Below, piece by piece: positions 52,222 to 63,596 of a DNA stretch of 64,000 nt. Position 1 is the stretch's first letter. Each line of letters begins with the position of its first letter. The DNA comes from Rhodospirillales bacterium (GTDB lineage: Bacteria; Pseudomonadota; Alphaproteobacteria; Rhodospirillales; Magnetovibrionaceae). The position numbers and the translations under genes were made by a program. The notes under the pieces were generated by a model that saw only the letters and a list, made by a program, of their open reading frames with translations, searched no databases and was not told the origin of the DNA. The stretch lies in assembly GCA_024653965.1 (NCBI GenBank), contig JANLGW010000014.1, positions 1 to 64,000 on the forward strand, given 5' to 3'.

Positions 52222-53217
52222 TTATTTCAGTTTTAAGGGCGCGGTGGTCGGCGAATGTTCGTGCGCCGTGGCGACCAAGAAATCCGGGCCGATTTTGACC
52301 TTCAATTCATGGCCCGCGTCAAAGCCCATGGCTTCGGCAGCATCTTGATTGGCCGGGCAGGCGCGTGTGACGGCATGGACTTCGGAGCCATCGGGTTTAG
52401 CCACCAGCCCGTGAAAACGCAGCGTCGCCGCGCCATCGAACCAAGCCTGCGCGGCAATCGGCGTGCGGCATGAACCGTCCAGCACCGCCAAAAACGCCCG
52501 CTCGGCGGTGACCCGCACCAACGTCGCTGGGTGGTTGAGCGCCGCCAAGCGGGCATTGGTGTCGACATCATCGATCAAACAGGTGATGCCGATAGCCCCT
52601 TGGCCCACGGCAGGCACAAATTCTTCCGGGTCCATCATTTGCGTGATGTGCTGTTCCAGCCCCAGCCGTTTCAGGCCCGCCGCCGCCAGCATGGTGCCGT
52701 CGACCTCGCCCGCTTCCAGTTTTTTCAGGCGCGTCTGCACCGTGCCACGAAAGGTCACCACCTTCATATCGGGGCGGCGGGCGAGAATCTGCGATTGGCG
52801 GCGCAACGAGGCGGAGCCGATCACCGCGCCCTGCGGCAGATCCCACAGCGAGTTTGCTTTGGGCGAAATGAACACGTCGCGCACATCTTGGCGTTCCAAC
52901 ATGCACGGCAGATGAATGCCGGTCGGCATCCAGGTCGGCACGTCTTTCATCGAATGCACCGCGATATCGATTTCACCCGCCAGCATGGCGTCGTCGATTT
53001 CCTTGGTGAACAGGCCCTTGCCGCCCACTTCCATCAAGGCGCGGTCCTGTACCTTGTCGCCGGTGGTTTTGATGGTGACGATTTCGATCGCGCCTTGGGC
53101 GCCCATCTCGGGAAAAGCGGCAATCAATTTGTCGCGGGTTTCATAAGCCTGGGCCAGCGCCAAGGGGCTGCCGCGCGTGCCAATGCGAAACGGGGGACGA
53201 AATGAAGAGGTGGTCAT
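52222..53217 (-). CDS. hemC: Hydroxymethylbilane synthase (porphobilinogen deaminase)
   Basis: Polymerises four porphobilinogens into hydroxymethylbilane. The 331-aa product has RIGTRGSPLALAQA, HSMKDVPTW, the arginine-rich GSASLRRQSQI, and C250 in LDGSCRTPIAA for the dipyrromethane cofactor. The ATG at 53217 replaces a longer frame that lacks conserved sequence. It heads the hem cluster and is divergent from tsaD across 116 nt. Confidence 0.97.
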   Translation of the reverse strand: MTTSSFRPPFRIGTRGSPLALAQAYETRDKLIAAFPEMGAQGAIEIVTIKTTGDKVQDRALMEVGGKGLFTKEIDDAMLAGEIDIAVHSMKDVPTWMPTGIHLPCMLERQDVRDVFISPKANSLWDLPQGAVIGSASLRRQSQILARRPDMKVVTFRGTVQTRLKKLEAGEVDGTMLAAAGLKRLGLEQHITQMMDPEEFVPAVGQGAIGITCLIDDVDTNARLAALNHPATLVRVTAERAFLAVLDGSCRTPIAAQAWFDGAATLRFHGLVAKPDGSEVHAVTRACPANQDAAEAMGFDAGHELKVKIGPDFLVATAHEHSPTTAPLKLK

Positions 53218-53333
53218 ATACGCAAATATCCCTATTCGAGAAGGTCTGGTTTCTAAACTCTGGTTTATTCTGTGCGCCATAGAGTAAAGTCCCGGCGCAG
53301 GCAAACAAGCATTTTGTGAAGGTTTATACAGAG

Positions 53334-54416
53334 ATGATCGTGCTGGGGCTAGAAACCAGTTGTGATGAAACCGCCGCCGCCGTCGTGCGCCTGAACACGG
53401 ACGAGGGCGCGGACGGGCGCGGGGAGATTTTGTCCAACCGCATCTTGAGCCAGATCGAAATGCACCGCCCGTTTGGCGGCATCGTGCCCGAGGTCGCGGC
53501 GCGCGCCCATTTGGAATGTGTCGATGCCATCGTACAGGGTGCGATGGACGACGCCGGGCTGGGCTACGATCAGCTCGACGCCGTCGCCGCCACCGGCGGG
53601 CCGGGGCTGATCGGCGGGGTGATCGTCGGCGTGATGATGGCCAAAGCCATCGCGCGCGCGCGTTCCATCCCCTTCATCGCGGTCAACCACTTGGAAGGCC
53701 ACGCGCTCACCGCGCGGCTTACTCAAGGGGTCGAGTTTCCTTATTTATTGCTGCTGGTGTCGGGCGGCCATAGCCAGCTCTTGGCCGTGCGCGGGGTGGG
53801 CGATTATGTGCGTTTAGGCACCACCATCGACGACGCGGTGGGCGAAGCGTTCGACAAAACCGCCAAGATGCTGGGTTTGGGTTATCCGGGCGGCCCGCCC
53901 ATCGAGGCCGCCGCCAAATTGGGCAATGCTAAACGCTTTGCCCTGCCAAGGCCGTTAAAAGGCAAACCGGGCTGCCATTTTTCCTTTTCCGGCTTGAAGG
54001 CGGCGGTCAAACGCGCCCTCGATGCGCTGCCGCCGGGCGATCTTCAGCCCCAAGACATCAACGACATGGCGGCCAGTTTTCAGGCCGCCGTGGCCGAGGT
54101 CATCGGTGATCGCACGCGCCGCGCCATCCATCTGTTTCGCGATCTCTGCCCCCAAGGGCGGTCGTTAGTGGTAGCGGGCGGCGTCGCCGCCAACACGGCG
54201 TTGCGCGACACGCTGCAAGCGGTCGCCGCCGCCGAAGGTTTGACCTTAGCCGCCCCGCCCTTGGCATTATGCACCGACAACGGCGCGATGATCGCCTGGG
54301 CGGGCATCGAACGGCTGCGGCTGGGCCTGACGGACGGTTTGGATTTTGCGCCGCGCCCACGCTGGCCGCTGGACCCCGACGCGCCCAAGGCCACGGGTGC
54401 GGGCATCAAGGCGTAA
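53334..54416 (+). CDS. tsaD: tRNA N6-threonylcarbamoyladenosine transferase subunit
   Basis: Transfers threonylcarbamoyl to A37 of ANN-decoding tRNAs. The 360-aa ASKHA protein has [15 protein letters not shown], the metal site H119-x3-H123 (NHLEGHA), LVSGGHSQL and [15 protein letters not shown]. The ATG at 53334 gives the family N-terminus; a GTG six codons upstream is possible. Transcribed before gpsA with a 61-nt gap, divergent from hemC. Confidence 0.96.
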   Translation: MIVLGLETSCDETAAAVVRLNTDEGADGRGEILSNRILSQIEMHRPFGGIVPEVAARAHLECVDAIVQGAMDDAGLGYDQLDAVAATGGPGLIGGVIVGVMMAKAIARARSIPFIAVNHLEGHALTARLTQGVEFPYLLLLVSGGHSQLLAVRGVGDYVRLGTTIDDAVGEAFDKTAKMLGLGYPGGPPIEAAAKLGNAKRFALPRPLKGKPGCHFSFSGLKAAVKRALDALPPGDLQPQDINDMAASFQAAVAEVIGDRTRRAIHLFRDLCPQGRSLVVAGGVAANTALRDTLQAVAAAEGLTLAAPPLALCTDNGAMIAWAGIERLRLGLTDGLDFAPRPRWPLDPDAPKATGAGIKA

Positions 54417-54477
54417 GCCTTGTCATTGCCCGCCCTGCAAGGCATATATGATGGATCAAAGGGTTAAGGAGAAGCGC

Positions 54478-55467
54478 GTGCAATCCATCGGTATTTTAGG
54501 CGCGGGCGCGTGGGGTACGGCGCTGGCCATGACGGCGGCATACGCCGGTCGCGACGTTACCTTGCAGGCGCACGACGCCCGCAACGCCGCCGCCATCCGA
54601 CAGGCGCGGGAAAATGCCGCTTATCTGCCGGGCATCAAGCTCGACCCCGCCATCCGCGTCACCGCCGATGTCGCCGACGCGGTCAAGGCCGATGCGGTGC
54701 TGGTGGTCACGCCCGCCCAATTTTTGCGCCCCGTTTTACAATCCGCCAAACCTCACTGGAAAAGCGGCGCGCCCGCCGTGATTTGCGCCAAGGGCATCGA
54801 GCAGGGCAGCTTTAAGCTGCTCAGCGAGGTGGTGACGGAAACCTTGGGCGACAGCGTCCCCGTGGCGGTGTTATCCGGCCCCACCTTCGCCGTCGAGGTG
54901 GCGCGCCAACTGCCCACCGCCGTCACGCTGGCGTGTGTGGACGAAGAAATCGGCCAGGCGTTATGCAATGCGCTCAACTGCCGCCATTTCCGCCCCTATT
55001 ATTCTTATGACGTGATCGGCGCGCAATTGGGCGGCGCGGTCAAAAACGTGCTGGCCATCGCGTGTGGCATCGTGCAGGGCAAAAATTTGGGCGACAATGG
55101 CCGCGCGGCGCTGATCACCCGCGGTTTGGCGGAAATCGCCCGGCTGGCCCTGGTCTTGGGCGCGGACGAACACACCTTAATGGGCCTGTCGGGTTTGGGC
55201 GACCTGACCTTGACCTGCAACGCCATGCAATCGCGCAACTTTTCGCTCGGCGTGGCGCTGGGCCAGGGGCGCAGCCTTAAGTCCATTTTGGCCGAACGCA
55301 CTTCCGTCACCGAAGGCGTTTATACCGCCGCTGCCGTCACCGAACTGGCACGGCGCGAGGAGGTCGACATGCCGATCTGCCAAGCCGTTCATGCGGTGTT
55401 GAACTTGGGCGCCGATCTCGATTCCGTTATTCACGGTTTGCTCACGCGCCCGCTCAACATCGAATGA
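54478..55467 (+). CDS. gpsA: NAD(P)-dependent glycerol-3-phosphate dehydrogenase
   Basis: Reduces dihydroxyacetone phosphate to sn-glycerol 3-phosphate for phospholipid synthesis. The 329-aa product begins VQSIGILGAGAWGTALA (nucleotide motif G8-x-G10-x2-G13), then AKGIEQG, YYSYDVIGAQLGGAVKNVLAIACG and GLSGLGDLTLTC. It uses GTG (54478) seven bases after TAAGGAG; in-frame ATGs upstream have no such site. Follows tsaD. Confidence 0.96.
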   Translation: MQSIGILGAGAWGTALAMTAAYAGRDVTLQAHDARNAAAIRQARENAAYLPGIKLDPAIRVTADVADAVKADAVLVVTPAQFLRPVLQSAKPHWKSGAPAVICAKGIEQGSFKLLSEVVTETLGDSVPVAVLSGPTFAVEVARQLPTAVTLACVDEEIGQALCNALNCRHFRPYYSYDVIGAQLGGAVKNVLAIACGIVQGKNLGDNGRAALITRGLAEIARLALVLGADEHTLMGLSGLGDLTLTCNAMQSRNFSLGVALGQGRSLKSILAERTSVTEGVYTAAAVTELARREEVDMPICQAVHAVLNLGADLDSVIHGLLTRPLNIE

Positions 55468-55522
55468 CCGCCCTTGCCGCTTTTAAGGCCCGCTTTTAAG
55501 GCCAACTTTTAAGGATTTCCCC

Positions 55523-55807
55523 ATGCTGTTTGCTATTTTCTGTACCGATAAAAAAGACTTTTTAGAGGTGCGCCTCAACAATCGCGCCGCACACCTTGAG
55601 CACCTAAAAGCGCAGGGCGAGCGGCTGGTGTTTGCCGGGCCGACCTTTGCCGACGATGGCCAGACCATGAACGGCAGTTTGATCGTGCTCGATTGCGACA
55701 GCCGCGCCGACGCCGAAACATTCTCGGCTATGGACCCTTATGCGCAAGCGCATTTGTTTGAGAGCGTAACCATCCGGGCGTGGAAAAAAGTTTTCCCGCA
55801 AAGCTAA
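55523..55807 (+). CDS. YciI family protein
   Basis: A 94-aa ferredoxin-fold protein: FAIFCTDKKDFLEVRLNNRAAHLEHLK with the conserved His-Asp-type pair, FAGPTFADDGQTMNGSLIVLDCDSRADAETFSAMDPYAQAHLFESVTIRAWKKVF. Family members are small dehydratase-like or chlorohydrolase-like proteins with poorly defined substrates. It lies in the gpsA-YciI-EVE-Rieske run, as in other alphaproteobacteria. Confidence 0.9.
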   Translation: MLFAIFCTDKKDFLEVRLNNRAAHLEHLKAQGERLVFAGPTFADDGQTMNGSLIVLDCDSRADAETFSAMDPYAQAHLFESVTIRAWKKVFPQS

Positions 55808-55843
55808 CCAACCTAACCGCAGCGCATTTGAGGATCTATCCCC

Positions 55844-56272
55844 ATGCACCATTGGCTGGTCAAATCCGAACCCGAAACCTGGTCGTGGGCCGATCATGTG
55901 CGCAAGGGCGTGGAGCCGTGGGTGGGGGTGCGCAACCATCAGGCCGCCAACTTTTTGAAGGCCATGAAAAGCGGCGATCTGGCCTTTTTTTATCATTCCG
56001 TCCACGGCAAGGAAATCGTCGGCGTTTTGCAGGTGGTGCGCGAAGCTTATATCGACCCCACCGACCCGGCGGGGCGCTTCGTCGCCGTGGATTTTAAGGC
56101 CTTGGCCGCCCTCGGTCGCCCGGTTTCCTTAAAGACCCTGCGCGCCCACCCCGCCTTGCAGGGTTTGGCGCTGCTGCGCCAGTCGCGCCTTTCCGTCAGC
56201 CCGGTCAGCCGCCCCGAATGGGAAGAGATTTTGACTTTGGGTGGTGGTTTGGGCGCAAAGGTGAAACCATGA
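55844..56272 (+). CDS. EVE domain protein
   Basis: A 142-aa EVE (PUA-like) protein: HWLVKSEPETWSW then VGVRNHQAANFLKAMKSGDLAFFYHS and GVLQVVREAYIDPTDPAGRFVAVDFKAL. EVE domains bind modified bases in nucleic acids; this stand-alone form is a universal bacterial type of unproven role. It overlaps the Rieske gene by 4 bp (ATGA). Confidence 0.92.
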   Translation: MHHWLVKSEPETWSWADHVRKGVEPWVGVRNHQAANFLKAMKSGDLAFFYHSVHGKEIVGVLQVVREAYIDPTDPAGRFVAVDFKALAALGRPVSLKTLRAHPALQGLALLRQSRLSVSPVSRPEWEEILTLGGGLGAKVKP

Positions 56273-56604
56273 GCCAAACCCGGCTGTGTTCGCTCAACGA
56301 CATCGAAAACGGCGACTCCATCGGTTTGGTTGCCGAAATCGACGGTTTGCGCACCTCTTTGATCGTCGTGCGCCAGGGTGAACAAGCCTTTGTTTATGTC
56401 AACGTCTGCCCGCACACCGGCGCGCCGCTGGATTTCGAGCCGGGGCAGTTTATGAACTTCGACCGCGCCTTCATCATGTGCGCCATGCACGGTGCGCTGT
56501 TTAACATCCACGATGGATTTTGCATCCAGGGGCCGTGCGTGGGCAAATCTTTAACGCCCATCGCTTCCGAAGTGCGGGAAGGTCAAGTGTGGCTGGCGGT
56601 TTGA
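56269..56604 (+). CDS. Rieske [2Fe-2S] domain protein
   Basis: A 111-aa stand-alone Rieske ferredoxin with box 1 NVCPHTGAPLDF (Cys, His) and box 2 CAMHGALFNIHDGFCIQGPC (Cys, His). The GPCVGKSLTPIASEVREGQVWL tail is typical of the NirD/bphA3-like group. It should carry electrons for an oxygenase or reductase elsewhere. The start at 56269 overlaps the EVE stop. Last gene of the run. Confidence 0.9.
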   Translation: MSQTRLCSLNDIENGDSIGLVAEIDGLRTSLIVVRQGEQAFVYVNVCPHTGAPLDFEPGQFMNFDRAFIMCAMHGALFNIHDGFCIQGPCVGKSLTPIASEVREGQVWLAV

Positions 56605-56631
56605 CGCTTGCTCCTTGTTCGCTATTGCACA

Positions 56632-56655
56632 ATAATCCAAGCCATAATCCAAGCC
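56632..56655 (+). repeat. 12-bp perfect tandem repeat upstream of acsA
   Basis: Two exact copies of ATAATCCAAGCC, 47-70 nt before the acsA start. It may bind a regulator or be slippage. Confidence 0.6.
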
Positions 56656-56701
56656 GGGACGCAGGTGCGGCTTCAAGACAACCCAGGGAGGGGCAGTTTC
56701 C

Positions 56702-58642
<1,941 letters not shown>

Positions 58643-58700
58643 CACGCAGATGGACTGAAGGGCACTTAAAGCCCGGTCCGTCCAAACCATCCAAACGAAC

Positions 58701-58728
58701 ACGGCGGGAGTCATTTCCCGCCGTTTTT
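58701..58728 (+). terminator. Terminator of acsA
   Basis: Stem CGGCGGGA/TCCCGCCG with a short loop and a run of five T. Confidence 0.9.
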
Positions 58729-59279
58729 GTCTGCAAAGACCTCTCCAGCCGCTCCTTGAGACGCCCCTAAACCCGGTATTAACCGCAGATTTTCGGGCTT
58801 TTTATGGACCACACCCGTCTAAAAATTGAATAAGCATCTTGAACTATTTTTATTATTTAGCTTATTGCGCCGATTTTAAAATAAATACTCTGCACAGTGC
58901 TTAAATAATCACCCGCCCAAAAAGCCTTAATTTCCAAGGCCTACAGAAGCACTCATGAACTGTGATTGAAAACCGAGGCCGCCGCTTTAAGGGGCCATTT
59001 TTTGCCCGATGGACATCCATCGAAGCCGCCGGGCAGTTTTTTACGGACGCGCGGCGCGCGGGCCTAGCCTGTTTTGCCGGGCAAAACGGGCTTATCTGCG
59101 CCTGTAGCTTTTTCCTTGCGCTTGTGTTCAGCGCTCAAGACACAGACACAACGGCCAGGGCAAACATCCGCACAAACGCAACAAATGCACCGCCCAAAAG
59201 GAAACCGTCGCCCCGGCGGCCGGATTGCCCATCGGATTCAGACGAAACAAAAGACTTTTAGGTTGCGCCAGCGCACCGA
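58729..59279. other. Intergenic stretch, no supported gene
   Basis: About 550 nt between acsA and the DUF1674 gene. 58800-58930 is AT-rich. A 99-codon GTG frame (58962-59261) has no ribosome site, a Lys/Pro-rich low-complexity tail and no recognisable domain, so it is not called. Promoters for the region may lie here, but I see no confident -10/-35 pair. Confidence 0.5.
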
Positions 59280-59471
59280 TCAAAAGTCGATGCAGCGACC
59301 CGCCTTTTCCCAATCGCCGAACCGTGTCGGATCCGGACCGATACGCCCGCCGATTTCCTGGGCCGCGCCGTCCTTTTTCGTTGCGCTATCGCAATCACTA
59401 GTGGGGGCGGGATCGGGGGCGGGGCCAGAAACAGGGCCATGGGCGATATCCGTGATTTTGGTTTTATCCAT
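59280..59471 (-). CDS. DUF1674 (SDHAF4-like) protein
   Basis: A 63-aa protein with the DUF1674 signature at its C-terminus: EIGGRIGPDPTRFGDWEKAGRCIDF. The eukaryotic homologue SDHAF4 binds flavinated SdhA during succinate dehydrogenase assembly; a similar role is likely. The N-terminus is low-complexity. The ATG at 59471 is preferred over one 13 codons upstream. It is divergent from rsmB. Confidence 0.85.
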   Translation of the reverse strand: MDKTKITDIAHGPVSGPAPDPAPTSDCDSATKKDGAAQEIGGRIGPDPTRFGDWEKAGRCIDF

Positions 59472-59621
59472 TGTCTCTATTCCTTGACCTTGCCCAAAGC
59501 CTGTCCCCACCGCGCCGCGTCTTCAGCTTTCAGTATAACTGGGGTCAAAGCCGTGGTATAGGGGGGCGTCTTTTGCCAGTACTTTGTTGTCAGCACCTTA
59601 ACTTCACGAGCCAGAACCTTC

Positions 59622-60896
59622 ATGCCCCGCATCGCCGCTTTCGATTTGCTCGACGCCGTTTTAGGCCACAAACGCCTGTTGGACGAAGCGCTCGACCAGA
59701 CCCCCAGTTTTTCCAAGTTACCTGAACGCGACCGAGGCTTAGCCGCGCTGATCGTGCGCACCGTCTTGCGCCATAACGGCGAAATCGACGCCCTGATCGA
59801 TGCTTTTTTAGATACACCGCTGGGCAAAAAAGGCTTGAGCGCCAAACACGTGCTGCGCATCGGTCTGGCGCAATTGTTGTTTTTGGACATCGCCGAACAC
59901 GCCGCCGTGGATACCGCCGTCGAATTGTGCGGCAGCGCCGATCTGGCCCCCTATCGCAAGTTGGTCAACGCCATTTTGCGCCGCGCCCAGCGTGAAGGCC
60001 GCGCCCTGCTGGCCGCTTATGACGCGCCACGTTTGAATACGCCCGTTTGGTTATGGGATAGCTGGGTCGATGCTTACGGGATCGAAACGACCCGCGCCAT
60101 CGCGGCGGTGCATCTGCAAGAACCGCCGCTCGATTTAACGGTCAAAAACGACCCCGCCCACTGGGCCGAGGTCTTAGAGGCGCAATTGATGCCCAGCGGC
60201 ACGCTGCGCTTCAACCGCAAGGTAACCGTGACGGGCCTCGAAGGCTTCGCCGAAGGGGCATGGTGGGTGCAAGACTTGGCCGCCAGCCTGCCCGCGCGCC
60301 TGCTGGGCAATGTTGAAGGCATGGACGTCATCGATTTGTGCGCGGCCCCCGGCGGCAAAACCCTGGAACTGGCTGCCGTCGGCGGGCGCGTGATCGCGGT
60401 GGATCGCTCCGCCAAACGCATGGAACGCGTACAGCAAAACTTGGCGCGCACCCAATTAAACGCCCAATTGGTGGTCGCCGACGCCGAAACCTGGCGGCCC
60501 ACCATGCTGGCCGATGCCTTAATCCTGGACGCGCCGTGTTCAGCCACCGGCACCGCGCGCCGCCACCCCGACGTGTTGCCCTTAAAAACCCACGCCGATG
60601 TGCTGAAACTGGCCAATTTGCAGAGCCGCCTGTTGCGTGCGGCGGTGGACATGGTGCGCCCCGGCGGCCTGATCGTCTATTGCACCTGTTCTTTGCAACC
60701 CGAAGAAGGCGAGCAACAGATCGAAGCCCTGCTGGCCAGCGGCGCGCCGGTGGAGCTGGATCCGGTCAAACCCGCCGAGGCCGGGGCGCTGGCCCATGTG
60801 GTCACGGCCCAGGGCTTTTTGCGCACCTTGCCCAGCCATCTGGCCGAACAGGGCGGCATGGACGGCTTTTTTGCCGCCCGCCTACGCCGCTTATAA
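59622..60896 (+). CDS. rsmB: 16S rRNA m5C967 methyltransferase RsmB family protein
   Basis: A 424-aa enzyme methylating C967 of 16S rRNA. The N-terminal NusB-like RNA-binding domain (LRIGLAQLLFLDIAEHAAVDTAVELC) precedes the Rossmann domain with CAAPGGKTLELAA, DAPCSATGTARRHPDV (C306) and YCTCSLQPEEGE (catalytic C356). Both catalytic cysteines are present. Somewhat short for the family. It is followed 172 nt later by the heparinase-type gene. Confidence 0.93.
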   Translation: MPRIAAFDLLDAVLGHKRLLDEALDQTPSFSKLPERDRGLAALIVRTVLRHNGEIDALIDAFLDTPLGKKGLSAKHVLRIGLAQLLFLDIAEHAAVDTAVELCGSADLAPYRKLVNAILRRAQREGRALLAAYDAPRLNTPVWLWDSWVDAYGIETTRAIAAVHLQEPPLDLTVKNDPAHWAEVLEAQLMPSGTLRFNRKVTVTGLEGFAEGAWWVQDLAASLPARLLGNVEGMDVIDLCAAPGGKTLELAAVGGRVIAVDRSAKRMERVQQNLARTQLNAQLVVADAETWRPTMLADALILDAPCSATGTARRHPDVLPLKTHADVLKLANLQSRLLRAAVDMVRPGGLIVYCTCSLQPEEGEQQIEALLASGAPVELDPVKPAEAGALAHVVTAQGFLRTLPSHLAEQGGMDGFFAARLRRL

Positions 60897-61068
60897 TGTA
60901 ACAGGTCAAATCAATTCGTTACGCTTTGGCAGCGAATCGGCGGATTCCCCGCCGAAGCCTTAACACCCCCAACCTTGGCTTAATGCCCAACACCTTGCAA
61001 GATAAAGGCTTTACGGCCTATGACGGCGGTTGTTGCGCCCTCTGCCTAAGCCTGTTACCCATCAGTTT

Positions 61069-62799
61069 ATGAGCAAGCCCCACGATCAGCACCCGAGGCC
61101 GCGCCAGACACCGCCAGACAGCGCCCATTTGGCTACCCGCTTGGTCGGCCATGTGGCCCCGCACTTAAGTTCCCGGCGGACAAACAAAGGCGGATTACAG
61201 ACCACCTGGCTTTACCGCCAATGGCTGCGCGGCCCCGCGCCCAAAGGGGTGGCCGTAAATGTGCCGATCCTGTGGCCCGGCGCACCCGAGGTGGGCGCGG
61301 CCCTGCTGACGGGACGTTTTGCCCACAAAGGCGAAAGCCATATGCTCGATTCCGCCGCACACGTTCCCTTTGAGGCTAGCGAAATCTGGCTGAATTGGTT
61401 TCACGGCCTCCACTGGCTGGTGGATATCGCGGCCCTGTCGGGCGGTGAACGGGGCGGCGAAGCGCCCTATTTCGCGCGCGAATGGCTGTCGGCCTGGATG
61501 GACGCCAATACCCGCTACGACCCCATCGCCTGGGCCCCCGAGGTAACCGCCAACCGCGTCATTAACGTGATCCGCACCTGGTCGTTTTTGGTGCGCGACG
61601 ACGCGGCGGGGCCGTTTGAGAAGATGCTGCGCCACACCCTTGGCCGCGATACCCGCCACATCTTCAGATCCCCGCCACCATCGGGCGCGGGTTATGCGCG
61701 GCTGGTGACGCTGAAAGGCCAAAGCTTCGCGGCGCTGGCGCTAAAAGGCTTTGAGCGCAAACTGCCCAAGGCGCTGGCCCGTCTGGAAACGGAAATCAAC
61801 GCCCAGGTGTTGCCCGATGGTGGATATGTCGAGCGCAACCCAGCGCGTCTGGCCGATGTACTGCGCGATTTGCTGGAACTCAAAGCCCTGATCGCCGCCG
61901 CCACCGGGCAGATGTCGGGCTGCGTGCAAAACGCCATCGACCGCGCCGCCCCCATGCTGCGCCAATTGCGCCACCCCGACGGCGGCTTGAGCCTGTTCAA
62001 CGGCGCGCAAGAAGGCGACGCGGCAGAAATCGACCTGCTACTGGCGCACACCGACGCCGGAGCCAAGGCGCCGGGGCGCGCGCCCTATGCCGGGTTTCAG
62101 CGCTTAACCGCGGGCAACGTGACGCTGATCATGGATTGTGGCAAACCCGTCGGACCGGGCCGCCGCCTGCATGCCGGCACTTTGAGTTTTGAGATGAGCG
62201 TCGGGGCGCACCGTTTGGTGGTCAACTGCGGCGCACGCCCGGGTGAAGCGGACCCGTGGCGCACCGCGCTGGCGGCCACGGCGGCGCATTCGACCCTGAC
62301 GGTCAACGACACGTCATCGGCGGCGTTCAACTTAGACGGCTCATTGCACCGCGGGCCGGATAGCGTAACCTGTGCGCGCACCGACGGCGACGACGGCGTT
62401 TTAGTCGAGGCCAGCCACGACGGATATTTAAACACCTTTGGCCTGATCCATCATTGCGCCATCTTTGTTGAGCCATCGGGGGAAAGTGTGCGTGGCGAAG
62501 ACCGCCTGAGCGGCACCGGCGGTGAATACTTCACGCTTCGTTTTCATCTGCACCCCAGTGTCAAAGCCTCATTGTTAGGCGGCAGCGATAGTGCTGCGGG
62601 CGTATTGCTGCGTTTTGGCGGACGCACCAAAGAAACTTGGCGGCTGCGTGCATCGTTTGGCGAAATCGCTTTGGAGAGCAGCGTTTATTTGGGCCACGGC
62701 GGCGAACAGCGCCGCACCGAACAGATCGTCATTTCCGGCCCGCTGACCGGCAACGGCGCATTGATCAAATGGGCCTTTTTGCGCGAAGGATCAAAATGA
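61069..62799 (+). CDS. Heparinase II/III family protein
   Basis: A 576-aa protein with an N-terminal alpha/alpha toroid (WFHGLHWLVDIAALSGG, ANRVINVIRTWSFLV) and a C-terminal beta-sandwich (heparinase_II_C; ERNPARLADVLRDLLELKAL, HSTLTVNDTSSA). Such uncharacterised bacterial members are often encoded beside rsmB or in polysaccharide clusters and may cleave or remodel surface glycan; it lacks a signal peptide. The ATG at 61069 lacks a clear ribosome site; a TTG at 61030 is an alternative. It overlaps the GT2 gene by 4 bp. Confidence 0.85.
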   Translation: MSKPHDQHPRPRQTPPDSAHLATRLVGHVAPHLSSRRTNKGGLQTTWLYRQWLRGPAPKGVAVNVPILWPGAPEVGAALLTGRFAHKGESHMLDSAAHVPFEASEIWLNWFHGLHWLVDIAALSGGERGGEAPYFAREWLSAWMDANTRYDPIAWAPEVTANRVINVIRTWSFLVRDDAAGPFEKMLRHTLGRDTRHIFRSPPPSGAGYARLVTLKGQSFAALALKGFERKLPKALARLETEINAQVLPDGGYVERNPARLADVLRDLLELKALIAAATGQMSGCVQNAIDRAAPMLRQLRHPDGGLSLFNGAQEGDAAEIDLLLAHTDAGAKAPGRAPYAGFQRLTAGNVTLIMDCGKPVGPGRRLHAGTLSFEMSVGAHRLVVNCGARPGEADPWRTALAATAAHSTLTVNDTSSAAFNLDGSLHRGPDSVTCARTDGDDGVLVEASHDGYLNTFGLIHHCAIFVEPSGESVRGEDRLSGTGGEYFTLRFHLHPSVKASLLGGSDSAAGVLLRFGGRTKETWRLRASFGEIALESSVYLGHGGEQRRTEQIVISGPLTGNGALIKWAFLREGSK

Positions 62800-63512
62800 C
62801 TGCCCGCAAGCTCAGTGTCGTCATTCCCTGTTACAACGAAGCCGCCACCCTGGCCCAAGTGATCGGCAAAGTCGGCCAAGCACCAACGGCGGGCTTGGAA
62901 CTGGAAATCGTCATCGTCGATGATTGTTCCGCCGATGCGTCCTTGACCATCGCGCAGGGTTTGGCGCAACACGATGCGCGCATCCGGGTGTTGCACCACC
63001 CGGTCAACCAGGGCAAGGGTGCGGCGCTGCGCAGCGGTTTTGCGGCGGCCAGCGGCGATCTGGTGATCGTGCAGGACGCCGACATGGAATACGACCCCGC
63101 CGATTATGAGCGTTTGCTAGCGCCCATTTTAGCCGGCGACGCCGACGTGGTGTACGGCTCGCGGTTTTTGGATCGCCCCGCCACGCAAGCCCATTATCTG
63201 CTCCACGGCCTCGCCAACCGTTTTTTGACCGGGCTTTCCAACCTGCTTTCGGGGCTGAAACTCACCGATATGGAAACCTGTTACAAATTGGTGCCCAAAA
63301 CCCTGCTCGATCAGATCACCATTAGCGAAAACCGCTTTGGCATCGAGCCGGAAATCACCGCCAAGCTGGCGCGGCTGAAACCCAAACCGCGCATTCAAGA
63401 AGTGGCGGTGTCGTACCATAATCGCTCTTACGCCGAGGGCAAAAAGATCGGCTGGAAAGACGGCCTCAGCGCGATCCGCTGCATCGTCAAATTCAACTTA
63501 TCTCGCCAATAA
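62796..63512 (+). CDS. Glycosyltransferase family 2, dolichol-phosphate-mannose-synthase-like
   Basis: A 238-aa GT-A enzyme: SVVIPCYNEAATL, IVIVDDCSADAS, the metal site VQDADMEYDP, and NRFGIEPEITAKLA. The short form without a membrane anchor resembles DPM1-type enzymes that charge a lipid phosphate with a sugar. The start overlaps the heparinase stop as ATGA, and GAAGGA precedes it. Context suggests a cell-surface polysaccharide pathway. Confidence 0.9.
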   Translation: MTARKLSVVIPCYNEAATLAQVIGKVGQAPTAGLELEIVIVDDCSADASLTIAQGLAQHDARIRVLHHPVNQGKGAALRSGFAAASGDLVIVQDADMEYDPADYERLLAPILAGDADVVYGSRFLDRPATQAHYLLHGLANRFLTGLSNLLSGLKLTDMETCYKLVPKTLLDQITISENRFGIEPEITAKLARLKPKPRIQEVAVSYHNRSYAEGKKIGWKDGLSAIRCIVKFNLSRQ

Positions 63513-63596
63513 AAGCCTGCCGCATCGAATCACGGATGTGATAGGCTCTGCAGCACCGCGTTTTCATCTTTGATTTCATCCAGGTAACCGCCCGCC

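Noticed and set aside
58962-59261. GTG-started 99-codon frame between acsA and DUF1674
   Set aside because: No ribosome site, no recognised domain and a low-complexity Lys/Pro/Asp tail.
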